Source of the DNA: Acidimicrobiales bacterium
Lineage (GTDB): Bacteria; Actinomycetota; Acidimicrobiia; Acidimicrobiales; JADJXE01
Length of the DNA: 64,000 nt
Direction: 5' to 3'
Assembly (NCBI GenBank): GCA_016716005.1
Contig: JADJXE010000001.1
Span: forward strand, 2,617,001-2,681,000
Part shown: in pieces, positions 56,794-64,000 of the stretch
Layout: each line of letters begins with the position of its first letter
Position numbering within the stretch: the first letter of the stretch is position 1
Translations under genes and position numbers: made by a program
Notes under the pieces: generated by a model
Database searches by the model: none
What the model was told of the DNA's origin: nothing
The model's input: only the letters and a program-made list of their open reading frames with translations

Positions 56794-59466
56794 GTGACCG
56801 CGATCGAGCCCCGACCGGCCACGGGCGGGGACGGCACCACGATCGAGACGGCCGCAGGGTTGACGTCGGCCGAGGCCGCGGAACGGCTCCGCCGCGACGG
56901 TCCGAACGTGCTCCCGCCCCCAGCGCGGCGCTCCCCCTGGAAGGAGCTGGCCCACCAGCTGGTGCACTTCTTCGCGCTGATGCTGTGGGTGGCGGCCGGC
57001 CTGGCGTTCGTAGCCGGCATGCCCCAGCTGGGCGTGGCCATCGCCGTGGTCGTGGTGGTCAACGGCACCTTCGCGTTCATCCAGGAGAGCCGGGCCGAGC
57101 GTGCCGCGGAGAAGCTCGCCGACCTGCTGCCGCGCCGCGCCCTCGTGCGGCGCGACGGCGTGCCCGTCGAGGTCGATGCAGCCGCGCTGGTCCTGGGGGA
57201 CGTGGTGCTGCTCACCGCGGGCGACCGGGTGTCGGCCGACCTCCGGACCGTCGAGGCGCACGCCCTGCTGCTCGACACCTCGCTGCTCACCGGTGAGAGC
57301 GCGGCGGTGCCCGTGGACGTGGGCGAGCGCGTCCACGGCGGCACGTTCGTGGTGGAGGGCGATGCGGTCGCGGAGGTGGTCGCCACCGGCGCGCGGACCC
57401 GACTGGCCGGCATCGCCGCCCTCACGCGCGCCACCCACCGCCCCCGGAGCCCCCTCGCCATCGAGCTCGACCGCGTGGTGCGCACCATCGCCGCCATCGC
57501 GGTGGCCGTGGGTGGCGCCTTCTTCGCCGTGGCCGTGCTCAACGGCACCTCACCGAGCGACGGGTTCCTGTTCGCCATCGGCGTGACCGTGGCCCTGGTG
57601 CCCGAGGGGCTGCTGCCGACGGTCACCCTGTCGCTGGCGCGGGGAGCCCAGGGGATGGCCCACCACCACGCCCTCGTCCGGAGGCTGGAGGCGGTCGAGA
57701 CCCTGGGGTCGACCACCTTCGTCTGCACCGACAAGACCGGCACGCTGACCCGCAACCAGATGTCGGTGGTGTCGGTGTGGACACCGGCGGGCTCGGTGCT
57801 CGTCAGCGGCAACGGCTACGAGCCCGACGGCGAGGTGAGCGGCCCGACCGAGGCCCTCGACCGGGCGCGGCGGGCGGCGCTCGCGGGTGTGCGCTCGTCG
57901 ACGGGCCGGGCGGTGCTCCTCGATGGCGCCTGGGTCGCGCAGGGCGATCCCATGGAGGCCGCGATCGACGTGCTGGCCCGCCGTCTGGGCGTCGACGTGG
58001 CCGCCGACGAGCGGGCGCGGCCCTCCGGCCGGCGCTTCCCGTTCGATCCGCGGCGGCGGCGCATGTCGGTGGTGGTCGGCGCCGACCTGCTGGTGAAGGG
58101 GGCGCCCGACACGGTGATGGCCCGGTGCGCGAACGGCCAGCAGGCATCGGATGCGGCGGACGAGCTGGCGGCCAGCGGGCTGCGGGTCATCGCCGTGGCC
58201 CGCCGGTCGGCGGCCGGGCTGGTGCCGGCCGACCCCGGAGGGCTCACCGATCCGGCCGCGGCCGCCGACCTGGCCGAGCGCGACCTGGAGCTGCTGGCCC
58301 TGCTCGGGTTGGAGGACCCGCCCCGCACCGAGGCCAGGGAGGCGCTGGCCGCGTGCCGGCGGGCCGGCATCCGCGTGGCGATGGTGACGGGGGACCACCC
58401 GGCGACGGCGCGGGCCATCGCGAGGGAGGTGGGCCTGCTGCCCGATCACGACGGGCTGGTGCTGGAAGGTGTCGACCTGCCCGACGACCTCCAGGTGCTG
58501 GGCGCCCTGCTCGACCGTGACGGTGTCGTGGTCAGCCGGGTCGACCCCGAGGACAAGCTCCGGATCGCGCGCGCCCTGCAGGAGCGCGGGCACGTGGTGG
58601 CCATGACGGGCGACGGAGTGAACGACGGCCCCGCGCTCCAGGAGGCCGACATCGGCGTGGCCATGGGCCGGTCGGGTACCGACGTGGCCCGAGAGGCAGC
58701 CGACCTGGTGCTCCTCGACGACGACTTCGCCACGATCGTGGCCGCCATCGAGCAGGGACGGGCGACGTTCTCCAACGTCCGGCGCTTCCTCACGTACCAC
58801 CTCACCGACAACGTGGCCGAGCTGACCCCCTTCGTGGTGTGGGCCCTCTCCGGTGCTCGGTTCCCGCTGGCCATCGGCGTGCTGCAGGTGCTGTGCCTCG
58901 ACATCGGCACCGACCTGCTGCCCGCGCTCGCCCTCGGGGCCGAACCGCCCACGGCGTGGGCCCTGCGGCAGCCCCCGCTGCACCGACACCTGATCGACCG
59001 GCGGATCCTGTTCCGCGTGTTCGGCGTGCTCGGCCCCACCGAGGCGGTGATGGAGATGGCCGCCTTCATGGTCGGCATGGCGGCCGCCGGGTGGCGGCCG
59101 GGCGGCGCCTTCCCCGAGGGCGAGGCGCTCCTCGCGGCCTCCGGCGCGGCGTTCTCGGCCGTGGTCATCGGGCAGTGTGCCAACGCCTTCGCCTGCCGGA
59201 GCACCGTCCGGCCTCCCTGGCAGCTCGGCTGGCTGAGCAACCCCCTGGTCATCTACGCGGTGCTCACCTCGCTGGCCGCCTTGGTCGGCTTCCTGTTCAT
59301 CGGGCCGGTGGCCGACGTGCTCGGTCAGGCGCCGCCGCCGCTGGCCGGCGCCGTCGTGGCCGTGGCGGCCGCGCCGGCGGTGCTCGCCGCCGACGCCGTC
59401 CACAAGGTGGCCGTGCGTCGCCGGCTGCAGCGCGAGTCGCCCGGCGAGCCCCCCGACGGCGAGTGA
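56794..59466 (+). CDS. P-type cation-transporting ATPase (CtpF/Ca-ATPase-like)
   Basis: An 890-residue membrane pump with about ten helices. The phosphorylation site is CTDKTGTLTRN with Asp313. The actuator motif is LLTGESAAV (near residue 168), helix 4 has ALVPEGLLPTVTL, and the hinge is MTGDGVNDGPAL. The N-terminal cation-ATPase domain (GLTSAEAAERLRRDGPNVL) and the PEGLLP motif fit P2-type (Na/K/Ca) pumps, as in M. tuberculosis CtpF, a DosR-regulon calcium ATPase. The ion cannot be fixed here. GTG 56794 follows CACCCT by six bases with a DosR-like box at -42. Confidence 0.92.
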   Translation: MTAIEPRPATGGDGTTIETAAGLTSAEAAERLRRDGPNVLPPPARRSPWKELAHQLVHFFALMLWVAAGLAFVAGMPQLGVAIAVVVVVNGTFAFIQESRAERAAEKLADLLPRRALVRRDGVPVEVDAAALVLGDVVLLTAGDRVSADLRTVEAHALLLDTSLLTGESAAVPVDVGERVHGGTFVVEGDAVAEVVATGARTRLAGIAALTRATHRPRSPLAIELDRVVRTIAAIAVAVGGAFFAVAVLNGTSPSDGFLFAIGVTVALVPEGLLPTVTLSLARGAQGMAHHHALVRRLEAVETLGSTTFVCTDKTGTLTRNQMSVVSVWTPAGSVLVSGNGYEPDGEVSGPTEALDRARRAALAGVRSSTGRAVLLDGAWVAQGDPMEAAIDVLARRLGVDVAADERARPSGRRFPFDPRRRRMSVVVGADLLVKGAPDTVMARCANGQQASDAADELAASGLRVIAVARRSAAGLVPADPGGLTDPAAAADLAERDLELLALLGLEDPPRTEAREALAACRRAGIRVAMVTGDHPATARAIAREVGLLPDHDGLVLEGVDLPDDLQVLGALLDRDGVVVSRVDPEDKLRIARALQERGHVVAMTGDGVNDGPALQEADIGVAMGRSGTDVAREAADLVLLDDDFATIVAAIEQGRATFSNVRRFLTYHLTDNVAELTPFVVWALSGARFPLAIGVLQVLCLDIGTDLLPALALGAEPPTAWALRQPPLHRHLIDRRILFRVFGVLGPTEAVMEMAAFMVGMAAAGWRPGGAFPEGEALLAASGAAFSAVVIGQCANAFACRSTVRPPWQLGWLSNPLVIYAVLTSLAALVGFLFIGPVADVLGQAPPPLAGAVVAVAAAPAVLAADAVHKVAVRRRLQRESPGEPPDGE

Positions 59467-59512
59467 CCGGCCGAGTTGCGCCGCCGGTGCGGGGCCGGCG
59501 GCGCCGACCTGG

Positions 59513-59518
59513 CACGAT
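59513..59518 (+). promoter_or_regulatory. -10 element (CACGAT) of the YhhN gene
   Basis: CACGAT, six bases (GCCGAG), GTG at 59525. Confidence 0.45.
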
Positions 59519-59524
59519 GCCGAG

Positions 59525-60163
59525 GTGACGACCGCGGCATGGACGCTCCTCGCCCTGGCAGGCGTGGCCGCGGCGACCGACTGGGTGGCCGTGGCGGCCA
59601 GGGCCCAGCGGGTCGAGTACGTCGCCAAGCCGGCCGCCCTCGCCTTGCTGCTGGCGGTGGCCCTCACCCTCGATCCGGTCGACCCGGCGGTGCGGGCGTG
59701 GTTCGTGGTGGCCCTGGTGCTGTCGCTCACCGGCGACGTCTTCCTGATGCTGCCGCACGACCTGTTCGTGTTCGGGCTGGGGTCGTTCCTGCTCGGCCAC
59801 GTGGCCTACGTGGTCGGCTTCCTGGTCGGCGGCCAGGAGCTCCGCTGGCTGGTGCTCGGCGTCGCGGTGGTGTCGGCGGCGGCGATGGGTGTCGGCACCA
59901 CCGTGCTGCGGGCCGTGCGCCGCGGCCCCCACCCGGGGCTGCTCGGGCCGGTGGTCGCCTACATGGTGGTCATCTCGGCGATGGTCGCCACCGCCTTCGG
60001 GTCGGGGATCGCCGTCGCCGCCGCCGGGGCCGTCCTCTTCTTCGGCTCGGACTCGCTGATCGCGCTGCGGCGGTTCGTCGGCGTGCGAGGGTGGATGCCC
60101 GTCACCATCATGGTCACGTACCACCTGGGCCAGGCCGGCCTGGTCGCATCGCTCGTGGTCTGA
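59525..60163 (+). CDS. YhhN/TMEM86 family membrane protein (lysoplasmalogenase-like)
   Basis: A 212-residue protein with about eight helices. Family marks are SLTGDVFLMLPHDLFVFGLGSFLLGHVAYV (near residue 75) and the late FFGSDSLIALRRF, both with acidic residues that form the proposed active site. Human TMEM86B hydrolyses lysoplasmalogen vinyl ethers; the bacterial role is unproven. It follows the P-type ATPase by 58 bases and has its own CACGAT -10. Confidence 0.88.
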   Translation: MTTAAWTLLALAGVAAATDWVAVAARAQRVEYVAKPAALALLLAVALTLDPVDPAVRAWFVVALVLSLTGDVFLMLPHDLFVFGLGSFLLGHVAYVVGFLVGGQELRWLVLGVAVVSAAAMGVGTTVLRAVRRGPHPGLLGPVVAYMVVISAMVATAFGSGIAVAAAGAVLFFGSDSLIALRRFVGVRGWMPVTIMVTYHLGQAGLVASLVV

Positions 60164-60195
60164 CGCGCGCGGGCTGACACCCGACGGGCGCGTCG

Positions 60196-60248
60196 CGGTC
60201 CGGGTCGGGGTCGGGGTCGCGGTCCGGCTGGGGGACCCTCGTGGTCCC
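60196..60248. repeat. GC-rich short repeats and palindrome before the FMN-enzyme gene
   Basis: Two copies of GCGGTCCGG flank GTCGGG-type hexamers, followed by a GGGACC-CTCGT-GGTCCC palindrome (60232-60248). Together with the box at 60257-60270 they form a row of GGGAC/GTCCC half-sites. Confidence 0.55.
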
Positions 60249-60256
60249 GACCCCTC

Positions 60257-60270
60257 GGGACGAACGACCC
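60257..60270 (+). promoter_or_regulatory. DosR-like box upstream of the FMN glutamate-synthase-like gene
   Basis: GGGACGAACGACCC, centred at 60263.5, about 42 bases before the predicted start point near 60305 (TACCGT -10 at 60294-60299). It is the most symmetric of the four boxes. Confidence 0.5.
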
Positions 60271-60304
60271 TGCCTGCCGACGGGGCGTCGGCGTACCGTC
60301 CGAG

Positions 60305-61852
60305 GTGATGGCCCTGCTCTGGGTGGTGCTCGCAGTCCTGGTGGGCCTGGTGGCCCTGGGGATCTACGACCTGGTCCAGCAGCGGCACGCGATCCTGCGG
60401 ACCTTCCCCGTGATCGGGCACTTCCGGTTCATCCTCGAGGCCATCGGCCCCGAGCTGCGCCAGTACATCGTGACCGACAACGACCAGGAGCGGCCCTTCT
60501 CCCGCAACCAGCGGCGCTGGGTCTACACGTCGGCCAAGCAGCGCAACACCTACTTCGCGTTCGGCACCGACAACGACCTCGACGAGACGCCCGGCTACGT
60601 CATCGTGAAGCAGGCGACCTTCCCGGCCGCGCCGCCCCCCGGCCCGCCCGACGTGCTCCCCTGCGCCAAGGTGCTCGGTGCCGGCCACCGCCGGCCGGGT
60701 GCGTTCCGGATGCCCTCGGTCGTCAACGTGTCGGCCATGTCCTTCGGCTCGCTCAGCGGCCCGGCCGTCGAAGCGGTCAACCGGGGTGTCGCCCTGGCCG
60801 GCTGCCTGCAGAACACCGGCGAGGGCGGCCTCTCCCGCCACCACCTCCACGGCGGCCCCGTGGTGCTGCAGGTGGGCACCGGGTACTACGGGTGCCGGAA
60901 CCCCGACGGCACGTTCAGCCTCGAGCGGCTCGTCGACACGTGCGCGTCGGCCCCCGTGCGGGCGGTCGAGATCAAGCTGAGCCAGGGTGCCAAGCCGGGT
61001 CTCGGTGGCGTGCTGCCCGCGCCCAAGGTGACCCCGGAGATCGCCGCGGCCCGCGGGGTGCCGGTCCACGTCGACTGCGTGAGCCCGCCCCGCCACACCG
61101 CCTTCGACGACGTGGACTCGCTCATCGAGCTGGTCGAGCGCATCGCGGGCGCCACCGGGCTGCCGGTGGGCGTGAAGTCCGCGGTGGGCGAGCTCGGCTT
61201 CTGGGACGAGCTCGGTCGCCGCATGACCGAGACCGGCGGCGGGCCCGACTTCGTGACGATCGACGGCGGCGAGGGCGGCACCGGCGCCGCCCCCCTGGCC
61301 TTCGCCGACCACGTGGCGCTCCCGTTCAAGCTCGCCGTCAGCCGCGTCTACCCGGTTCTGCGGGCGTGGGGGCTCGACGAGCAGGTCGTCGTGATCGGCT
61401 CGGGCAAGCTCGGGTTCCCGCACACCGCCCTGCTCGCGTTCGGCCTGGGGTGCGACGCCGTCAACGTGGCGCGGGAGGCCATGCTCGCCATCGGCTGCAT
61501 CCAGGCCCAGCGCTGCCACACGGGACGCTGCCCCACCGGCGTGACGTCCCAGTCGAAGTGGCTCATGCGGGGCCTCGACCCCACCGACAAGGCCGCCCGC
61601 CTCGCGAACTACGTGGTGAACCTGCGCACCGAGCTGGGCAAGCTCACGCGGGCCTGTGGCGTGGTCCACCCGGCGCTGGTGGGCCTCGACCAGTTCGAGA
61701 TCCTCGACGGCGCGATGGGGGCCCAGTCGGCGGCCTGGGTGTTCGGCTACCTCCCGGGCTGGGGCCTGCCGTCGGAGCGCGACCGCCTGGCCGTCACCGA
61801 GCTGATGACCGGGCGAGCCGGGGCGACCCCCGGCGTCGCGTCGCCGTCGTGA
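60305..61852 (+). CDS. FMN-binding glutamate-synthase-family protein, membrane-anchored
   Basis: A 515-residue protein. One N-terminal helix (LLWVVLAVLVGLVALGIYDL) anchors it. The body is the central FMN/Fe-S domain of glutamate synthase: NVSAMSFGSLSGPAVEAVNRG (near residue 140), KLSQGAKPGLGG, the TIDGGEGGTGAAPLAF phosphate site and the 3Fe-4S cysteines in CIQAQRCHTGRCPTG (Cys-x5-Cys-x4-Cys). It lacks the amidotransferase domain, so classic GOGAT activity is unlikely; members are oxidoreductases of unknown substrate. Start GTG 60305, or ATG one codon later. Confidence 0.87.
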   Translation: MMALLWVVLAVLVGLVALGIYDLVQQRHAILRTFPVIGHFRFILEAIGPELRQYIVTDNDQERPFSRNQRRWVYTSAKQRNTYFAFGTDNDLDETPGYVIVKQATFPAAPPPGPPDVLPCAKVLGAGHRRPGAFRMPSVVNVSAMSFGSLSGPAVEAVNRGVALAGCLQNTGEGGLSRHHLHGGPVVLQVGTGYYGCRNPDGTFSLERLVDTCASAPVRAVEIKLSQGAKPGLGGVLPAPKVTPEIAAARGVPVHVDCVSPPRHTAFDDVDSLIELVERIAGATGLPVGVKSAVGELGFWDELGRRMTETGGGPDFVTIDGGEGGTGAAPLAFADHVALPFKLAVSRVYPVLRAWGLDEQVVVIGSGKLGFPHTALLAFGLGCDAVNVAREAMLAIGCIQAQRCHTGRCPTGVTSQSKWLMRGLDPTDKAARLANYVVNLRTELGKLTRACGVVHPALVGLDQFEILDGAMGAQSAAWVFGYLPGWGLPSERDRLAVTELMTGRAGATPGVASPS

Positions 61853-61857
61853 CCCCG

Positions 61858-61874
61858 GCCGGCGATCAGCCGGC
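61858..61874. terminator. hairpin at the convergent FMN-enzyme/cDPGS gene ends
   Basis: GCCGGC (61858-61863) and GCCGGC (61869-61874) form a 6-bp stem with a GATCA loop that includes the stop of the leftward gene. Weak; no U-tract. Confidence 0.35.
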
Positions 61875-63194
61875 GCGCAGGTGGGCGACGAGCGGTGTCA
61901 GCACGTCGGCGAGCGTGGGCGCGCCCACCTCGACCAGCTCGTAGCGGGCCCGCCGGACCGGTACGGAGGCGTCCAGGAGGCGGGCGAGGTCGATCGGGGT
62001 GCCGGTGATCACCGCGTCGCACGGCACCGCCCGGATGGTGGCGGACAGGTCGGCGAGCTGCTCCTCGCCGTAGCCCATGGCCGGCAGCACCGGGCCGAGG
62101 GCCGGGTAGCGAGCCAGCACGTCGACGAGGGAGCCGACGGCGTGGGGCCGGGGGTCGACGGGCACCGCGCCGGCCGCCCGGGCGGCGACGGTCCCTGCGC
62201 CGAAGGGCATGCCGCCGTGGGTGACGGTGGGGCCGTCCTCGACCACCAGCACCGGCACGCCAGCGAGCGAGGGCCCGGGGTCGAGGGTCACGGGCGAGGC
62301 CGCCCGCACCACCATCGCCGCCGGGTTCACGGCCGCCACCGAGGCCAGGACCTGGTCGACGGCACCCGGCGGCGCGCTGTCGACCTTGTTCACCAGCACC
62401 ACGTCGGCCCGTCGCAGGTTGGCCTCGCCCGGGTGGTAGCCGAGCTCGTGCCCGGGCCGCAGGGGATCGACGACGGTCACCAGCAGGTCGGGGCGGTAGA
62501 ACGGCTGGTCGTTGTTGCCGCCGTCCCACACGATGACGTCGGCGTCGGCCTCGGCGGCCCGGAGGATCGCCCGGTAGTCGACGCCCGCGTACACGACCAG
62601 GCCGGCGCGGACGGGCTCCTCGTACTCCTCCCGCTCCTCCAGGGTGGGGTGAGCGGCGTCGATGTCGTCGAGCGACTCGAATCGCTGGACGCGCATCGCC
62701 TCGAGATCGCCGTAGGGCATGGGGTGGCGCACCAGGGCCACGCGCAGGCCGGCGTCGCGGAGCAGCCGCCCGATGCGACGGGTGGTCTGGCTCTTGCCGG
62801 CACCGGTGCGGACCGCGCACACCGCAACCACCGGCACGGTCGCCACGAGCTCTGTCGAGCGGGGCCCGGGAAGGCGGACGTCGGCCCCGGCCGCGAGGGC
62901 GCGCGAGGCCAGGTGCATCACGTCGGCGTGGGCGAGGTCCGAGTAGGCCAGCACCACCTCGTCGACGGCGTGCTCGCGCACGATCGCGTCGAGCTCGGCC
63001 TCGGGGCGGATGGGGATGCCCTGCGGGTAGCGGGGGCCGGCGAGCGACGGGGGCAGCACCCGGTCGTCGATCCCGGGGATCTGGGCGGCCGTGAAGGCGA
63101 CGACCTCGACCCCCGGGTCGTCGCGGAACAGCACCAGGAAGTCGTGGAAGTCGCGGCCTCCCGCTCCCACGATCACGACCCGCCGCGGCGCCAC
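61866..63194 (-). CDS. cyclic 2,3-diphosphoglycerate synthase-like GTPase
   Basis: A 442-residue protein. RRVVIVGAGGRDFHDFLVLF (near residue 4) opens a Rossmann-like domain. AVRTGAGKSQTTRRI (near 128) is a P-loop, IVWDGGNNDQPFYRPD is the family signature and VVLVNKVDSAPPG is a G4-type nucleotide motif. It matches bacterial relatives of archaeal cyclic 2,3-diphosphoglycerate synthetase. Its real product in bacteria is unknown; the family is often found near carbamate kinase, as here (arcC at 50 kb). GTG 63194 has TAGCCT 9 bases upstream. Confidence 0.85.
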   Translation of the reverse strand: MAPRRVVIVGAGGRDFHDFLVLFRDDPGVEVVAFTAAQIPGIDDRVLPPSLAGPRYPQGIPIRPEAELDAIVREHAVDEVVLAYSDLAHADVMHLASRALAAGADVRLPGPRSTELVATVPVVAVCAVRTGAGKSQTTRRIGRLLRDAGLRVALVRHPMPYGDLEAMRVQRFESLDDIDAAHPTLEEREEYEEPVRAGLVVYAGVDYRAILRAAEADADVIVWDGGNNDQPFYRPDLLVTVVDPLRPGHELGYHPGEANLRRADVVLVNKVDSAPPGAVDQVLASVAAVNPAAMVVRAASPVTLDPGPSLAGVPVLVVEDGPTVTHGGMPFGAGTVAARAAGAVPVDPRPHAVGSLVDVLARYPALGPVLPAMGYGEEQLADLSATIRAVPCDAVITGTPIDLARLLDASVPVRRARYELVEVGAPTLADVLTPLVAHLRAG

Positions 63195-63240
63195 GAGCCG
63201 GTGAGGCTAGAGGGAGGCGTGGCCGAGGGCACGCGCCGGG

Positions 63241-64000
63241 TCAGCGGGCGGGCCAGGTGAGGCTGAAGCAGCGGGCGCCGAGCGTGCCCGGCGACCACCG
63301 GCCCCACTGGCCCAGGCCCATCCTCCGGGTGCGCTCGGTCCAGGCGATGGCGTCGGGATCCGCCACCCGCCGCACCACCTGGCGGATCCCGCCGTCGTGC
63401 ACCGCGTAGCCGGCCCAGGTGCCCGGGTAGTCCTTGGGCGAGCCGACCTCGGTGATCGTGACCGGCCCGTGGCGTCGACGGCGGTGGCGGTGGGTGTGGC
63501 CGGACGTGACGAGCGTGGCCGGGTTGGCCCGCTCCACGCCGTCGAGGAAGCGGTGGCCGTCGATGCCGAGGATCCCCGGGGGCCAGTGGGTCGGCACGAT
63601 CGTGCGCTGGGGGTGGTGGTGCAGGCAGACGAGCGCGCCCCCCTCCGCCCCGGCGAGGGCCGCGGTGAGGGCGGGGAGGCGCGCGCCGATGCGGCCCCGT
63701 CCGTGGCCCGGCAGGACGGTGTCGACGGCCACCAGTCGGATGCCGGGCAGGTCGACCACCGCGACGTCCTCGGTGAGCAGGACGCCGCGCCCGGCCAGCT
63801 CGGCGGCCGGGTCGGCCCGGCGGTGGTTCCCGCCGTCGTGGTTGCCCGGGAGGACGACCACCGGCACCGGCAGGCCGGTTAGCAGGTCGGCGACGACGGC
63901 GAGCTCCTCGGCCCGGCACCCCATCGTCAGGTCGCCCTTCACCACGAGCAGGTCGGCGCCCCACGCCAGGGCCTCGGCGATGGCGGCGCGGGCGCACCGC
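63241..64000 (-). CDS. metallophosphoesterase, N-terminus cut by window edge
   Basis: The gene reads in from the right edge; 253 codons are visible, starting in phase at 63999. Visible calcineurin-like motifs are ADLLVVKGDLT (GDxx-type metal site), GNHDGG (catalytic His), LVCLHHHPQ and SGHTHRHRR. The first DxH motif lies outside. It should hydrolyse phosphomonoesters or diesters with two metal ions. GHTHRHRRRRHGPVTITEVG suggests the Rv0805/CpdA-like cyclic-nucleotide phosphodiesterase group, but substrate is not certain. Confidence 0.85.
   Translation of the reverse strand, partial: RCARAAIAEALAWGADLLVVKGDLTMGCRAEELAVVADLLTGLPVPVVVLPGNHDGGNHRRADPAAELAGRGVLLTEDVAVVDLPGIRLVAVDTVLPGHGRGRIGARLPALTAALAGAEGGALVCLHHHPQRTIVPTHWPPGILGIDGHRFLDGVERANPATLVTSGHTHRHRRRRHGPVTITEVGSPKDYPGTWAGYAVHDGGIRQVVRRVADPDAIAWTERTRRMGLGQWGRWSPGTLGARCFSLTWPAR

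Overview
The window is chromosomal DNA of very high GC content (70% or more by eye), densely coded on both strands. It holds no phage or IS genes, no rRNA and no CRISPR array. The gene set (mycothiol-type DinB-like enzyme, TIGR03083; FlK-type thioesterase; LppX-like lipoprotein; FmdB-SAF-GalU-MoeA-SepX/GLPR block; DUF1918; SCP2-type thiolase with a DUF35 partner) points to Actinobacteria. A deep branch such as Acidimicrobiia fits best, but that placement is inference. No gap between genes exceeds 300 bases. The largest are 17937-18120 and 37647-37814, and both hold only promoter and leader sequence.

Layout. 1-5.2 kb: edge fragment of a PAS/GAF sensor, then a leftward thiamine operon (thiN, thiB, thiP, thiQ) behind a TPP riboswitch. 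5.2-9.9 kb: CDF metal transporter, SDR, enoyl-CoA hydratase, beta-carbonic anhydrase, methyltransferase and NfuA. 9.9-13.2 kb: an operon of an HMG-CoA-synthase-like/DUF35 fusion, an SCP2-type thiolase and a TIGR03083 protein. 13.4-18 kb: dxs, an SDR, and a PAP2/LPG-synthase-type membrane pair. 18-24.3 kb: lipoprotein, alpha/beta hydrolase, TPP enzyme and three poorly known proteins. 24.4-29.3 kb: FlK-type thioesterase, tldD-tldE, PHP phosphoesterase and uppP. 29.3-39.1 kb: SAF protein, fmdB, galU, glycolipid-binding protein, moeA, moaA, an epimerase/TPP-enzyme pair, moaC, a SepX/GLPR-like membrane protein, a translin homologue and tRNA-Ala(CGC). 39.1-49 kb: lipase-like hydrolase, pentapeptide protein, SDR, methyltransferase, ABC-F ATPase with a possible leader ORF, beta-lactamase-like hydrolase and a secreted CAP/DUF4214 protein. 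49-63 kb: a stress and energy island (cyclic-nucleotide-binding protein, USP, carbamate kinase, TetR, DUF1918, PEP synthase, alcohol dehydrogenase, kinase/AAA fusion, P-type cation ATPase, YhhN, FMN glutamate-synthase-like protein, cDPG-synthase-like GTPase). The last gene is a partial metallophosphoesterase.

The strongest regulatory signal is in the island. Four 14-bp GGGAC-N4-GNCCC-like sites lie about 42 bases upstream of predicted transcription starts, before ppsA, the kinase/AAA gene, the P-type ATPase and the FMN enzyme. Homologues of several of these genes belong to the mycobacterial DosR dormancy regulon, so the island may be a DosR-like low-oxygen regulon. Promoters elsewhere follow a simple rule: a YANNNT -10 hexamer exactly 6 bases before an ATG or GTG. 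At least fourteen starts fit it, so leaderless mRNAs are probably common here.
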